A DNA stretch of 64,000 nucleotides from Protula sp. h YS-2021 (GCA_949752745.1 OX457034.1:1158493-1222492); one strand, 5' to 3'; shown: positions 19,349 to 27,307, counted from the stretch's first letter. Numbers and translations are program-made. Notes: generated by a model not told the origin, from the letters alone.

Positions 19349-19782
19349 ACACGAAGCAGATAGAAGCCATCCTATCCCATGATGCCACGACAAAAGACTT
19401 GTTTCAAGGTGTGTTTGCCATGGACCAGTTACCATCTTTACAACGCGGTGCCTATGTCATCAACACAGACGATCATGATGAGCCAGGAGAGCATTGGGTG
19501 GCAGTATATTATGACGAAGACCCTGCAGAATATTTTGACTCTTATGGACTTTTACCTATAGACAGTCGTTTGAATAAGTTTTTAAAGTTTAATTTCATTT
19601 ATAATTCAGTTCCATTACAAACACCGATATCCTCTACATGTGGATTTTATTGTATATATTATATAATTCAAAGAGCTCGAGGACATAGTCCTTTTGAAAT
19701 CATTGATGTATTAAGAAGAAGTGATGGTGATTTTGTTGTAAAGGATTTTGTATATAGACATTATAAACCATTATTTTATTGA
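19345..19782 (+). CDS. PRO: Adenain-like cysteine protease, 145 aa
   Basis: This is a maturation protease of the adenovirus/Ulp1 clan. The catalytic residues visible are H50 (GEHWVAVYYD), D65 (YFDSYG), Q92 (SVPLQTP) and C99 (STCGFYCIYY), in the order His-Asp-Gln-Cys. The length is close to other Polinton proteases and shorter than adenovirus adenain. Likely substrates are the neighbouring small proteins with GG-x sites. It is the last plus-strand gene before the convergent junction. The frame is intact. Confidence 0.93.
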   Translation: MNTKQIEAILSHDATTKDLFQGVFAMDQLPSLQRGAYVINTDDHDEPGEHWVAVYYDEDPAEYFDSYGLLPIDSRLNKFLKFNFIYNSVPLQTPISSTCGFYCIYYIIQRARGHSPFEIIDVLRRSDGDFVVKDFVYRHYKPLFY

Positions 19783-19932
19783 TGTTGTATTAGTTAAGTT
19801 GCATTAGTTAAGTTGTTGGTAATTGTGAATTGTATTATGAATATTGTAAATAAACAAGACAGTTTTATACAACATTCTTTTTTATTGTGTTATACATTAT
19901 TTACATTTTAACAATTATTTCACATTAAGCTT
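19783..19932. terminator. Convergent 3' ends with polyadenylation signals on both strands
   Basis: AATAAA on the plus strand at 19849-19854 serves the capsid/protease block. TTTATT at 19881-19886 and 19932-19937 (AATAAA on the minus strand) serves the polymerase-side block. The two blocks meet here. Confidence 0.8.
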
Positions 19933-20313
19933 TTATTTTACAAATACATTCAATACATCGATAAACACATGCCATTCATACCAATCTAAATTAATATATG
20001 TATCATAGACATTACATCCACGTTTGTAAATGCTATGAAAACTAGCATAACACTGTCCATTACCAAACTTTATTATTTTAACATCTTTGTGTTCAGACAG
20101 TTTCAGTTCATATCCATGATCATTCATGTCAATGTTCATCACCATAACACACATGGGATGCGTCAGTTCAATGGACTTGGTGCCTCGCATGAGTTGCACT
20201 CCTTCCTCTTTGAATTCAAGCGTCAGGTTCTTTCCAATCCAATGCTTGTAACAGAGCGTGCCATTCCACTGTGTTGAGGGTGATGTAGTCGTAGCATTTT
20301 GTAAGCTCGTCAT
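19933..20313 (-). CDS. Small Polinton protein, PC4-like pattern, 126 aa
   Basis: I chose the first ATG at 20313 over an in-frame TTG upstream. It overlaps the end of the next upstream gene (20216-20557) by 98 bp in another frame, so a later internal ATG is possible. The C-terminal half (YELKLSEHKDVKIIKFGNGQCYASFHSIYKR...TYINLDWYEWHVFIDVLNVF) has four short strands ending in a W-x3-(L/I)-x-x-(L/V) helix, as in PC4. Sequence identity to the PC4 gene is low, so homology is inferred from pattern, size and clustering. Confidence 0.65.
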   Translation of the reverse strand: MTSLQNATTTSPSTQWNGTLCYKHWIGKNLTLEFKEEGVQLMRGTKSIELTHPMCVMVMNIDMNDHGYELKLSEHKDVKIIKFGNGQCYASFHSIYKRGCNVYDTYINLDWYEWHVFIDVLNVFVK

Positions 20314-20557
20314 ATTGGCGAAATCGTACAAACACGTCTAAATAGTTCTCAGTCACACGCACTTCTAAATCCTCTGAGAGTTTCAGGAGAAAGCCAGGTA
20401 TCCTCAGCTTCTCTAGATGGTCTTTCAACACAGATTGTTCGTCAGTTGATAGAATGATATACTTTCCAAAATGTTTTAGCACGATGTCATCATATACGTT
20501 TCTCAGATATGAGAATCCATGCGTAATGGGTTCATATTCCGATAAAAAGTCTTCCAT
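20216..20557 (-). CDS. Small Polinton protein, PC4-like pattern, 113 aa
   Basis: The ATG at 20557 is used; the frame extends to a TTG. The end of the protein (GFLLKLSEDLEVRVTENYLDVFVRFRQYDELTKCYDYITLNTVEWHALLQALDW) repeats the strand-strand-strand-W-helix layout of its neighbours. It overlaps the downstream gene. It is probably one of a family of duplicated ssDNA-binding or regulatory proteins. Confidence 0.65.
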   Translation of the reverse strand: MEDFLSEYEPITHGFSYLRNVYDDIVLKHFGKYIILSTDEQSVLKDHLEKLRIPGFLLKLSEDLEVRVTENYLDVFVRFRQYDELTKCYDYITLNTVEWHALLQALDWKEPDA

Positions 20558-20612
20558 CTCGTTCAACAGTCAGATGAACTATGAGCTGTCTCCTTGTCTG
20601 CAAAGACGTTTT

Positions 20613-20984
20613 TTATGCTCGCAAGATGGCGAAGAGTGGATGTTGTATCACTTCTAGGAATCGTAAGACTGCGCGCCAGTTCTTCATATCAAAGATAATC
20701 AAATCTGTATATGGTGTATCTGGCACAACTCCCTTATAATCCTCTGGATAATCCTGTAAAAGATTTCTACAGATTTCTACACGTATGTTAGAATCATATT
20801 CAGCCACCGTCACTTCCACTTTATTTTCAAGTCTACGTTTAAACCCAGGTTCAAGTGGTATGTTTTTAAAGTCTTTCCACACTTCAGGTTTAAACCGATG
20901 ATAACTTCTCTGAGAATCTAGTATCACTTCATTCCTATCATTTACAGTAAGGTAAGCACCACCGTTCAGCATGAGTGCATTCAT
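20613..20984 (-). CDS. Small Polinton protein, PC4-like pattern, 123 aa
   Basis: ATG start at 20984, 12 bp after the stop of the PC4 gene. The C-terminal region (RLENKVEVTVAEYDSNIRVEICRNLLQDY...TDLIIFDMKNWRAVLRFLEVI) matches the PC4 layout of strands followed by a Trp-bearing helix. There are no cysteine clusters or signal peptide. The function is inferred only from its relation to the upstream gene. Confidence 0.68.
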   Translation of the reverse strand: MNALMLNGGAYLTVNDRNEVILDSQRSYHRFKPEVWKDFKNIPLEPGFKRRLENKVEVTVAEYDSNIRVEICRNLLQDYPEDYKGVVPDTPYTDLIIFDMKNWRAVLRFLEVIQHPLFAILRA

Positions 20985-20996
20985 GTTTTTACCTTG

Positions 20997-21353
20997 TTAT
21001 GAGCCACCTTCTTGTCTGCGAAGCCTTTTATCCACTTCTTTCACCTGCTTCTTCAGCATTTTCCATTCAGGTATTGTCAGCAAAATTCCCTTTTTCGTTG
21101 GACGGTTTTTTCCAGTCCCCTCATCTCTCAGGTACTTGCGAATGTTTACCACTCCTTCATTGCTTTGTTTCATAATCTTGATATACTTTCCATTTCCTAG
21201 AGAAAGCATTCCATCCCACGACTGTGGTGTTGGTGCTGTCTCCACTTTCAATTTCTTGATGGTAGTGGTAGGATTTTTCACTTTTAAGTCTTTAACTGCA
21301 TCTGCAAGAGTATCCATATCAGTTGTAGATCTCTTACGACATTCACGTTCCAT
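20997..21353 (-). CDS. PC4/p15-type ssDNA-binding protein, 118 aa
   Basis: Residues 51-110 (SLGNGKYIKIMKQSNEGVVN, then IRKYLRDEGTGKNRPTKKGI and LLTIPEWKMLKKQVKEVD) match the PC4 C-terminal domain: L-G-x-x-KY-(V/I)-x-(V/I), a V-x-IR-x-Y turn, RPTKKGI-x-LT-x-x-x-W-x-x-L and a closing helix. The N-terminal 50 residues are a charged, flexible extension. PC4 proteins bind ssDNA and act as transcription cofactors or replication/repair factors. Beside a protein-primed polymerase, coating displaced single strands is a reasonable role. A TATA box overlaps the polymerase stop codon just upstream. Confidence 0.85.
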   Translation of the reverse strand: MERECRKRSTTDMDTLADAVKDLKVKNPTTTIKKLKVETAPTPQSWDGMLSLGNGKYIKIMKQSNEGVVNIRKYLRDEGTGKNRPTKKGILLTIPEWKMLKKQVKEVDKRLRRQEGGS

Positions 21354-21408
21354 GTTAACACTTCAATGTTCACACCTCAAATAACTCTTCCGTTGGAGGA
21401 CCTCCCCC

Positions 21409-21415
21409 TTTTATA
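21409..21415 (-). promoter_or_regulatory. TATA box (TATAAAA) overlapping the PolB stop codon
   Basis: On the minus strand TATAAAA contains the polymerase TAA stop (21411-21413). It lies 56 bp upstream of the PC4-like gene's ATG, so promoter and coding end are superimposed. Confidence 0.7.
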
Positions 21416-24400
21416 CCACAGCCTTGTAATGTCCATGCGCTAAGGTGGAATAGCCATCATTCAGCACATATCGCTTGTCGTCATATGGGGAGAGGGCTAC
21501 TTTCCTCAACTTCTCCGAGAAAAGCTGGTGACTATGACTTCGGATAATGTGTCCTGTAGCCATCGTTTGAGTTTTCTTGAACAAACTGTCTCTATACTGC
21601 ACATGTTTAATGCGTCTTTGACAAGCTCGAGTGATGCCTTTAGCTGTATGTTTTTCTTTCCCACCGCACAATAAACTGTACATTTTCGGTCTGAGTCCAA
21701 CAAACTCTTCAATGGGGACGCCGGCCGTCTCATCCTTCATTTTCCCAAGCACTTTTTTGTTCACGTTGGAATGTAGGAAATGATCCGGCGGATAGTCACT
21801 TGTGTCGAACAGGTCAGCATCCTGCTGCATATCCTTGTAGATATCTTCCGTTTCTATGTCGTAACATAGACTGTCGGTGTCGCTGAACAATAACTTGGCA
21901 TTGGGATACTTGACCATGATGTAGTTGTAATGAAAGTTGAACATAAGCACTTTGCTGAGGTCGAGAATAGTGAAACCAACTTGAATGGGTTTATCCAGAA
22001 GCAAATCCACTTTGCGCAAATGTACCGCGGTCAAATCTTCGTTGAAAATTTTGAATTTGTGGAAAGAAGGTTTGGCTACAAGTTTCTTGAACCGCTTTTC
22101 CTTGTGAACAAGTTCAACATTGATTCGCTTTCTCACATTTTCCATGGTTTTGCCAAACACCGAGTTGTTCATCAGTTTGAAGAAGTCTTTCTCAAATGGG
22201 TTCTTGGCCAATTTTCTCTTTTCCGTGTTCAAGGCAATGTATTTTGCCAACCATTTGCTCTGTTCGAACATGATGGCGCGATGTACTTTAGTGACTTTCA
22301 ACCCCAGTGAGACGTACTGTTGTAAATTCCTGTAATGAAGTACATATTTCTTCTTGTCAGACAAGTTAGGAATAAGCTTTTCACTGGGTTTGCCTTTCAT
22401 GTTTAGATCTTCCAGTAGCTTCTGACTGTACTCTGACAATTCTCCAAATTTGACACATTTCCGTTCTGGAGCCACTGGGTAGTAATTATGACGATCATGG
22501 ATTGAATTTGGATATTCTAAATCCACTTCCAAAATGAATCCAATGTCATCATCTTCATCCACATCCATGAAGTCGAGGGATTCTGGCTCGCTCACCCACA
22601 TAAATCCTCTTTGTGGCATGCTTTGTGACATGGCCCAGCCATACAAGTTGTTTGCGTCGAGGTACATCAGGTAGTTGTTTGGTATCTCAGAATTGTATTC
22701 TGCTACGTAGGGATTATTTGCTTTCGCATACTTGTGTGTGATCACGGATATTCCTCCACGTATGCCTTGCTCAACCATTTGGTACATGTCAATGTCATTG
22801 ATCAATTCCAACTTCACCTTTGCCGCTTTTAACATTGCATCCCACGACAGTCCTGGTGCTGTATAGTAATGAGCAGGATCCAATTCATACGTGTTGAGTC
22901 ATACTTGACGAAAGTTTTCAAACACGTCAGCTAGTAATAACACATCTGATTTCAGGTACAGGTCGTGGTATTCACCAAATGTTGTACAGTTGAATGTATC
23001 CCACACCTTCTGCGCATGTGCATAATCCTCATCGCTAATGTCCTCTTCGCTAAGCTGACTATAAAACTTATCCTTTGATGGTAGCTGTGTTTCAGCAAAC
23101 TTGGATGGTTCGTCCACGTAATCATAGGGGTACACTCCCTTTCTCAGCAGCAAATCTTGTTGATCACTATCGTGAATGTGAGAGGTCATGTTGTAGAAGT
23201 TATCTTTCCCTTCTGCTGCAAGGTTGGATACCAACTTCTGTAGAGAGGTACTCATGAACTGAAAGCTGTCTGTAAATTTCAGATTGCTCATGGTGAATGC
23301 AATATATTTCTCAATGGTGTTGGGAATGACTGTAATCGTTTCACCTTTGAATTTCCCAATTTCCTCCATGATAAGGTGACTGTCATAGCCTCGCAAATTG
23401 TGGAAAAATACGGGAATGATAAAAGAATCTTTATCCCCTTGGTGATCTTTTCTAAGTCGGAATTGTAAGTTGCATTCATTGTGCGCTGCTCCACGATATT
23501 TGCCATTGATGTGGTCATGATCTCTCACACGATCTGCTCCTAGAGGTTCATGACAAATGTAGCAATCAACAGCGTTCTTGAAATTCTCTTTGTCTTCACG
23601 AGTCATCACCATTTCCTTTGGCCGCTCTAAACCACGTACAATACGATCACGTTCATTCACCATATGGTCTAAAAAGACTTTCACAGCATTGTCTCCTCGA
23701 TACACGACTGGTGCAGGTGTGTTGTACTGGCTCACAACCACATAGGCAAAGCTGTTTGGACGATGATGTTGATACTTGTCTCCTTCTTCATGCTTTTGCG
23801 TGAAACATTCAAAGTCAGCATAAATCACAAAAGGTGCTCGCTGTTGTTTAGCCACATTCTTGAACTTTATGAAGGGTTCCTTGGGAAATGATAAACGTTG
23901 TGCTCCATTCTTGTCACACACTTCACGATGCTTATCTAAAAGATCTTGTCGCATAAACCCGTGAAGACAGTTGAAGCAATAAAAATGTGCACACTTATGC
24001 TTTGATCGATAACACATAAGTCTGCTAAAACTCTTGATGAGGCAGTAATGCCTTGTCTTGTCATTGCTAATCAGAAGTAAGTTGATTTCTCTCACACTGA
24101 CGTTTCGACTAAGTTGTATTGGAACAACTACATCTTGTTCGTATCCAAACACGTTGATGGCTACATCGTTCTCCTTTTCAAACTTTGGAATGTCAGTAAT
24201 TGGTGTCGGAAATGTCATACCCTCTACCTTTAGTTCCTTCTCAAATGGTTTGTAATGATTCACGCGATTTGGATTGTTGTCATGAGGGTGAAGGTAAGCC
24301 AATACTGACCATAAGAAACACTTGTTATCATCATCATTCTTAATGTTTATCACACCCTTTGTTTTCTTCACTTTCTTCGGTAGTGGAATAAAACTGCTCG

Positions 24401-25316
24401 CTTCTAGAGGAACCAACGTAGCTGTATGTACTTCAATGTACAGTATGTTATCCAATACCCAGCCAGAGCCTTGTCGCTCATGTTCGTCAAACTTGGTAAA
24501 TAATTCTTTATAGGCTTCTGGCAGGTCCTGCTCAATATCTGCTGGATTGTATGCTGCATATGTTGGACTGCTGATAAATGCATTATCCACTTGTTCTACC
24601 ATAACACCTTCATCATTTGCTGTCAGTTTCTTGAAACGTGCGTGTACGACAATGTACCATTTCATTCCATGGTTTAAGGTCTCCAACAAATGTGTCTTGA
24701 TACGGTTCTCTTGCTGTCGCATTTCAAGCAGTAAATCCGATCCATCCTCGGGCTCAAACCGTTTTTCCTGCGCGTTTTCACTAAGACTAACCCTTCTACC
24801 TCTCCCTACTTGTCCTGTCTTTTGTTTCTTTGAAACATGTTCTTGAGACACATTTTCCATCTCAGCTGGTTTACTTGCATGTGCCTCAAAAGTATCCATA
24901 GATGGAAACTCTTCATTGCATTCCGCACACTGGACTGGACCGTATGGCCAAATGTCATCTTCTTCCATCTTTTCTCTCTTTGCTCCTTTCCCTTCATGTT
25001 TCACTAAAGTTTTCATCTCAGCTTTGCATGTATGTGCTTCAAAAGTATCCATAGATGGAAATTCCACATTACATTCCCCACACTGGACTGGACCGTATGG
25101 CCAAATGTCATCTTCTTCCATCTTTTGTCTCTTTGCTCCTTTCCCTTCATGTTTCACTAAAGTTTTCATCTCAGCTTTGCATGTATGTGCTTCAAAAGTA
25201 TCCATAGATGGAAATTCCACATTACATTCCCCACACTGAACTGGACCGTATGGCCAAATGTCATCTTCTTCCATCTTTTGTCTCTTTGCTCCTTTCCCAT
25301 GCTCTTCACGTTCCAT
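21411..25316 (-). CDS. POLB: Protein-primed DNA polymerase B, interrupted by one in-frame TGA
   Basis: Family B, protein-primed. ATG at 25316; about 1,301 codons. In order: three tandem C2HC-like fingers (21-148); a Cys/His segment (NKCFLWSVLAYLHP ~331-344, HYCLIKSFSRLM ~423-434) like the OTU-type region seen in Polinton polymerases; CFNC finger (~447-450); Exo I YADFECF (D501, E503); an endonuclease-VII-like finger (CYICH...DHDH...RGAAHNECN, 585-615); Exo II NLRGYD (D645); Exo III YLKSD (D791). A TGA at 22899-22901 interrupts the frame; the same frame continues with motif A (YLDANNLYG), B (KLMNNSVFGK) and C (SDTDS). Truncation at the TGA would leave only the exonuclease half. The downstream ORF has no ATG near its start. 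Confidence 0.93.
22899..22901 (-). other. In-frame TGA stop within PolB
   Basis: This is a single stop in an otherwise continuous frame, just after Exo III and before the polymerase palm. A point mutation is the simplest explanation; readthrough cannot be excluded. Confidence 0.85.
24869..25304 (-). repeat. 153-bp in-frame triplication encoding zinc fingers of PolB
   Basis: Three 51-codon units (GKGAKRQKMEEDDIWPYGPV..., then C-x2-C...H-x-C). The first two are almost identical, and the third is slightly diverged and has lost its last cysteine (AHTC becomes AHAS). The near-identity indicates recent tandem duplication. Confidence 0.9.
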
Positions 25317-25383
25317 CTTAGCTAGTTGTTGTTACGTCAACTGCTGAAACTGAAATGCTGAAATTTAATCTCAGACATACCCC

Positions 25384-25390
25384 TTTTATA
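25384..25390 (-). promoter_or_regulatory. TATA box of the polymerase gene (TATAAAA)
   Basis: It lies about 68 bp upstream of the polymerase ATG on the minus strand, between that gene and the processing element of the upstream Cys-rich gene. Confidence 0.65.
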
Positions 25391-25415
25391 CACATTCATA
25401 CATAGACAGAATTTA

Positions 25416-25455
25416 CGTTTTTATTTCACAGCAGAGGATGGCCCTTAAAAGGGCC
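25416..25455 (-). terminator. Canonical histone-type 3' stem-loop plus downstream element
   Basis: On the minus strand, 24 nt after the stop at 25480: GGCCCTTTTAAGGGCC (25440-25455), a 6-bp stem with a 4-nt TTTA loop that fits the metazoan histone mRNA consensus GGYYYUUUUMARRRCC. After 12 nt comes GAAATAAAAACG (25416-25427), purine-rich and at the expected distance for a histone downstream element recognised by U7 snRNA. Confidence 0.75.
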
Positions 25456-25479
25456 GAAAGATGTTAGTGAGTTGGCTCT

Positions 25480-25833
25480 TCACCAACAAGTTGGATTGCC
25501 ACAGTCGCACTGGTATCTGTAAAACTGTTCCATGGAGAACGGTCGTCGCGAGCACTTGAACGGATGACGGTTATAGTAGCCAAAGTTTTTCAGCGTTGCT
25601 CCACACCACCAGCAGTCCGTGCATGGCTCCGGTCCTGGCAATCTCGCAGTAAACTTGTACCAGAGCAGTCCACCACAAGTTTTGCAGCAGTAATGTCGTG
25701 GTGCATTGTGGTGCACCGGGCAGTTGTGTGGTTGACCTGGGTACTCCAACCATACCCAACACTTATAACACTCAGTCGTTAGCGTCACTGCCTTGCCGTT
25801 TCGCATCACTGTGATTTTACGACTTGTTGACAT
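25480..25833 (-). CDS. Cys/His-rich Polinton accessory protein, 117 aa
   Basis: ATG start at 25833, 39 bp from a TATA box. There are four potential zinc sites: CYKCW, CCKTCG, CTDCWWCG and CDCGNPTC, with histidines in NCPVHHNAPRHYC. It is rich in aromatic residues and basic at the C-terminus. There is no signal peptide or transmembrane segment. It does not match RING or C2H2 spacing, and I recognise no family. Its mRNA appears to end in a histone-type stem-loop, like the two other edge genes. It is divergent from the RING gene across a G-tract region, a layout mirrored at 11.1-11.4 kb. Confidence 0.72.
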   Translation of the reverse strand: MSTSRKITVMRNGKAVTLTTECYKCWVWLEYPGQPHNCPVHHNAPRHYCCKTCGGLLWYKFTARLPGPEPCTDCWWCGATLKNFGYYNRHPFKCSRRPFSMEQFYRYQCDCGNPTCW

Positions 25834-26172
25834 CTTGCTGCTTGTGTTGGATAATGCAGCTGTAACCCACCTTTATATACTACTAGCGAACATCCTCGCA
25901 TTATATGCTGATGGGGGGGGGGGGGGGTCCTTACTTAATGCAAGTATTTCGTGCTATCCCGGGGGGGGGGTCCTGACTTTAGGTCAACTGCATGGGGGGG
26001 GGGGGGGTCCTGAGTTTAGGTCGGCTAGGGGGGGTCCTGAGTTTAGGTCGGCTAGGGGGGGGGGGGTCCTGACTTTAGGGCGACTGCATGGGGGGGGGGG
26101 GTCCGATCCTGACTTCAGGTGGTATATAACCCATGCTCATTTCAGTTTGGGCTCACACTCGCTTCCGTCAAC
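25834..26172. promoter_or_regulatory. Divergent promoter region with G-tract repeats
   Basis: Outward-facing TATA boxes, TATATAAA on the minus strand (25872-25879) and TATATAA on the plus strand (26123-26129), flank four or five units of a G-run (8-14 G) plus TCCTGA(C/G)TTTAGGTCG(A/G)CT (25913-26117). The G-runs could form quadruplexes. The arrangement parallels the C-tract region at 11134-11413. Confidence 0.75.
26123..26129 (+). promoter_or_regulatory. TATA box (TATATAA)
   Basis: It lies 44 bp upstream of the ATG at 26173, the same spacing as at 11363. It fixes the start of the RING gene at 26173 and not at the upstream open-frame ATG at 26119, which lies before the expected transcription start. 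Confidence 0.75.
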
Positions 26173-26724
26173 ATGGAGTGCTTCTTCGGGTTACATGATG
26201 CTCGCACCATTGCTGAAGTTAGAGAACTTCACCTGCCTGTCACACAGCCACAGACACCGCCAGAAAGAGTCTACTTCTTCCAGCTGCTGCCGGACCCGGT
26301 TCATGGATCCATCATGTGCGTGCCCGTCCTGTACAACCGTCAAGTCACGATTGGAAAGAGGCTCAGAGATATAGAGGTTGGTCACTATGATGAAGCGTTC
26401 TTTAGAACGATGATGCTAGGGGAGTCAATACCTTCGCGGTTGGAAGAAGAAGAGTACCCGGCCTGGGGGAGATTCTTCCTCCAGCAAGACTTGGATATTT
26501 GCCCAGGATGTGGGTGTATGATCTCCCCAGACCGGGTGCTGTCTGAGTGCAACCATCAAATGTGCCTGGTCTGCGCGGCGCACTGGACTCAACTGCTGGC
26601 GCTAAATGACCGCTACTCTGTGAGGTGCTTTACCTGCGGCATGCGAGGGGACCACTTTTTGTTCAACGGGCAACAGCTCACACATTGCAGTAGGCCAGTG
26701 CAGGACATTGTGACATTCTTTTAA
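26173..26724 (+). CDS. RING-finger protein (putative E3 ubiquitin ligase), 183 aa
   Basis: The start was chosen from the TATA spacing (MECFFGLHDARTIAEVREL...). Residues from about 111 form a C3HC4 RING: CPGC, then C-N-H-Q-M-C, L-V-C after a spacer, and CFTCG as the last pair. A hydrophobic segment follows (DHFLF). The N-terminal 110 residues are of unknown fold. RING proteins usually recruit E2 enzymes; a virus-like element could use one to degrade host factors, but no substrate can be inferred. It is the last gene before the right TIR and the only plus-strand gene there. Its stop is followed by a canonical histone-type stem-loop. Confidence 0.82.
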   Translation: MECFFGLHDARTIAEVRELHLPVTQPQTPPERVYFFQLLPDPVHGSIMCVPVLYNRQVTIGKRLRDIEVGHYDEAFFRTMMLGESIPSRLEEEEYPAWGRFFLQQDLDICPGCGCMISPDRVLSECNHQMCLVCAAHWTQLLALNDRYSVRCFTCGMRGDHFLFNGQQLTHCSRPVQDIVTFF

Positions 26725-26764
26725 ACCGGGACCGGCAGCAGCAGGAGAAAAACTAACATCTCCT

Positions 26765-26803
26765 GGCTCTTTTAAGAGCCCACCACTGATACTGAAATAA
26801 GCG
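26765..26803 (+). terminator. Canonical histone-type 3' stem-loop plus downstream element
   Basis: GGCTCTTTTAAGAGCC (26765-26780) begins 40 nt after the RING stop, followed directly by CACCAC, close to the ACCCA/ACCAC found after histone stem-loops. GAAATAAGCG follows 13 nt later (26794-26803). Stem, TTTA loop and spacing all fit the metazoan histone 3' end consensus. Confidence 0.8.
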
Positions 26804-26875
26804 CTAATCGTGTCATGGTGTTAGTATGTGTGTGTATGCATGAGAGTGTGAGAAATGCTTAAAAAAAATGGTCAT

Positions 26876-27307
26876 CCGTTTGAATGGTTGTTTGAATGGC
26901 CGCCCGTTTGAATGGCCGCCCACTCTCCATATTACGTCATTATGACGTTCATATGACGTTCATATGACGTTCATATGACGTTCATATGACCTCCATATCA
27001 CCTCCATATCACCTCTATATCACCTCCATATCACCTCCATAACACGTCTAGATCACGTCAAAATGACGTCACTGTTTTAAAAACCCCATGGGGCTATCAA
27101 AACACCACGTGACGTCATTATGACGTCCATATGGTAACCATATGATAACCATATGATAACCATATGATAACCATATGACGTCAATATGACGTTAATATGA
27201 CGTCAATATGACGTCACTGTTTTAGAACCCCCGTGGGGGTTCTAAAACACCATGTGACGTCACTATGACGTCACTTCCTGTTTTAGAACCCCCGTTTCTC
27301 CCCTACT
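26876..27307. repeat. Polinton right terminal inverted repeat
   Basis: About 432 bp, inverse of 6775-7194. It carries the same two hairpins and TGACGTCA sites and one extra GACGTTCATAT unit. It ends GTTTCTCCCCTACT and is followed by AGTCAT. Confidence 0.95.

Larger units (their letters stand above)
6775..27307. mobile_element. Complete Polinton/Maverick element, 20.5 kb
   Basis: The boundaries are set by long terminal inverted repeats starting AGTAGGGGAGAAACGGGGG and ending with its reverse complement, flanked by the perfect 6-bp duplication AGTCAT. The AG...CT termini, size, duplication length and gene set (protein-primed DNA polymerase B, RVE integrase, FtsK/HerA ATPase, adenain-like protease, major and minor capsid proteins) are those established for Polintons. 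The paralogous target repeat near 59.83 kb carries a single AGTCAT, an empty-site equivalent. The arms are nearly identical, which suggests a fairly recent insertion. The polymerase carries one in-frame TGA and the ATPase one frameshift, so this copy may no longer be autonomous. Confidence 0.97.

Noticed and set aside
21411..22883. Separate 490-aa polymerase gene
   Set aside because: It begins at TTG, has no ATG near its start, and lies in the same frame as the upstream half. It is the C-terminal part of one interrupted PolB gene.
26119..26172. Upstream ATG of the RING gene
   Set aside because: It overlaps the TATA box and lies before the expected transcription start; the ATG at 26173 fits the 44-bp TATA-ATG spacing seen at 11363/11414.
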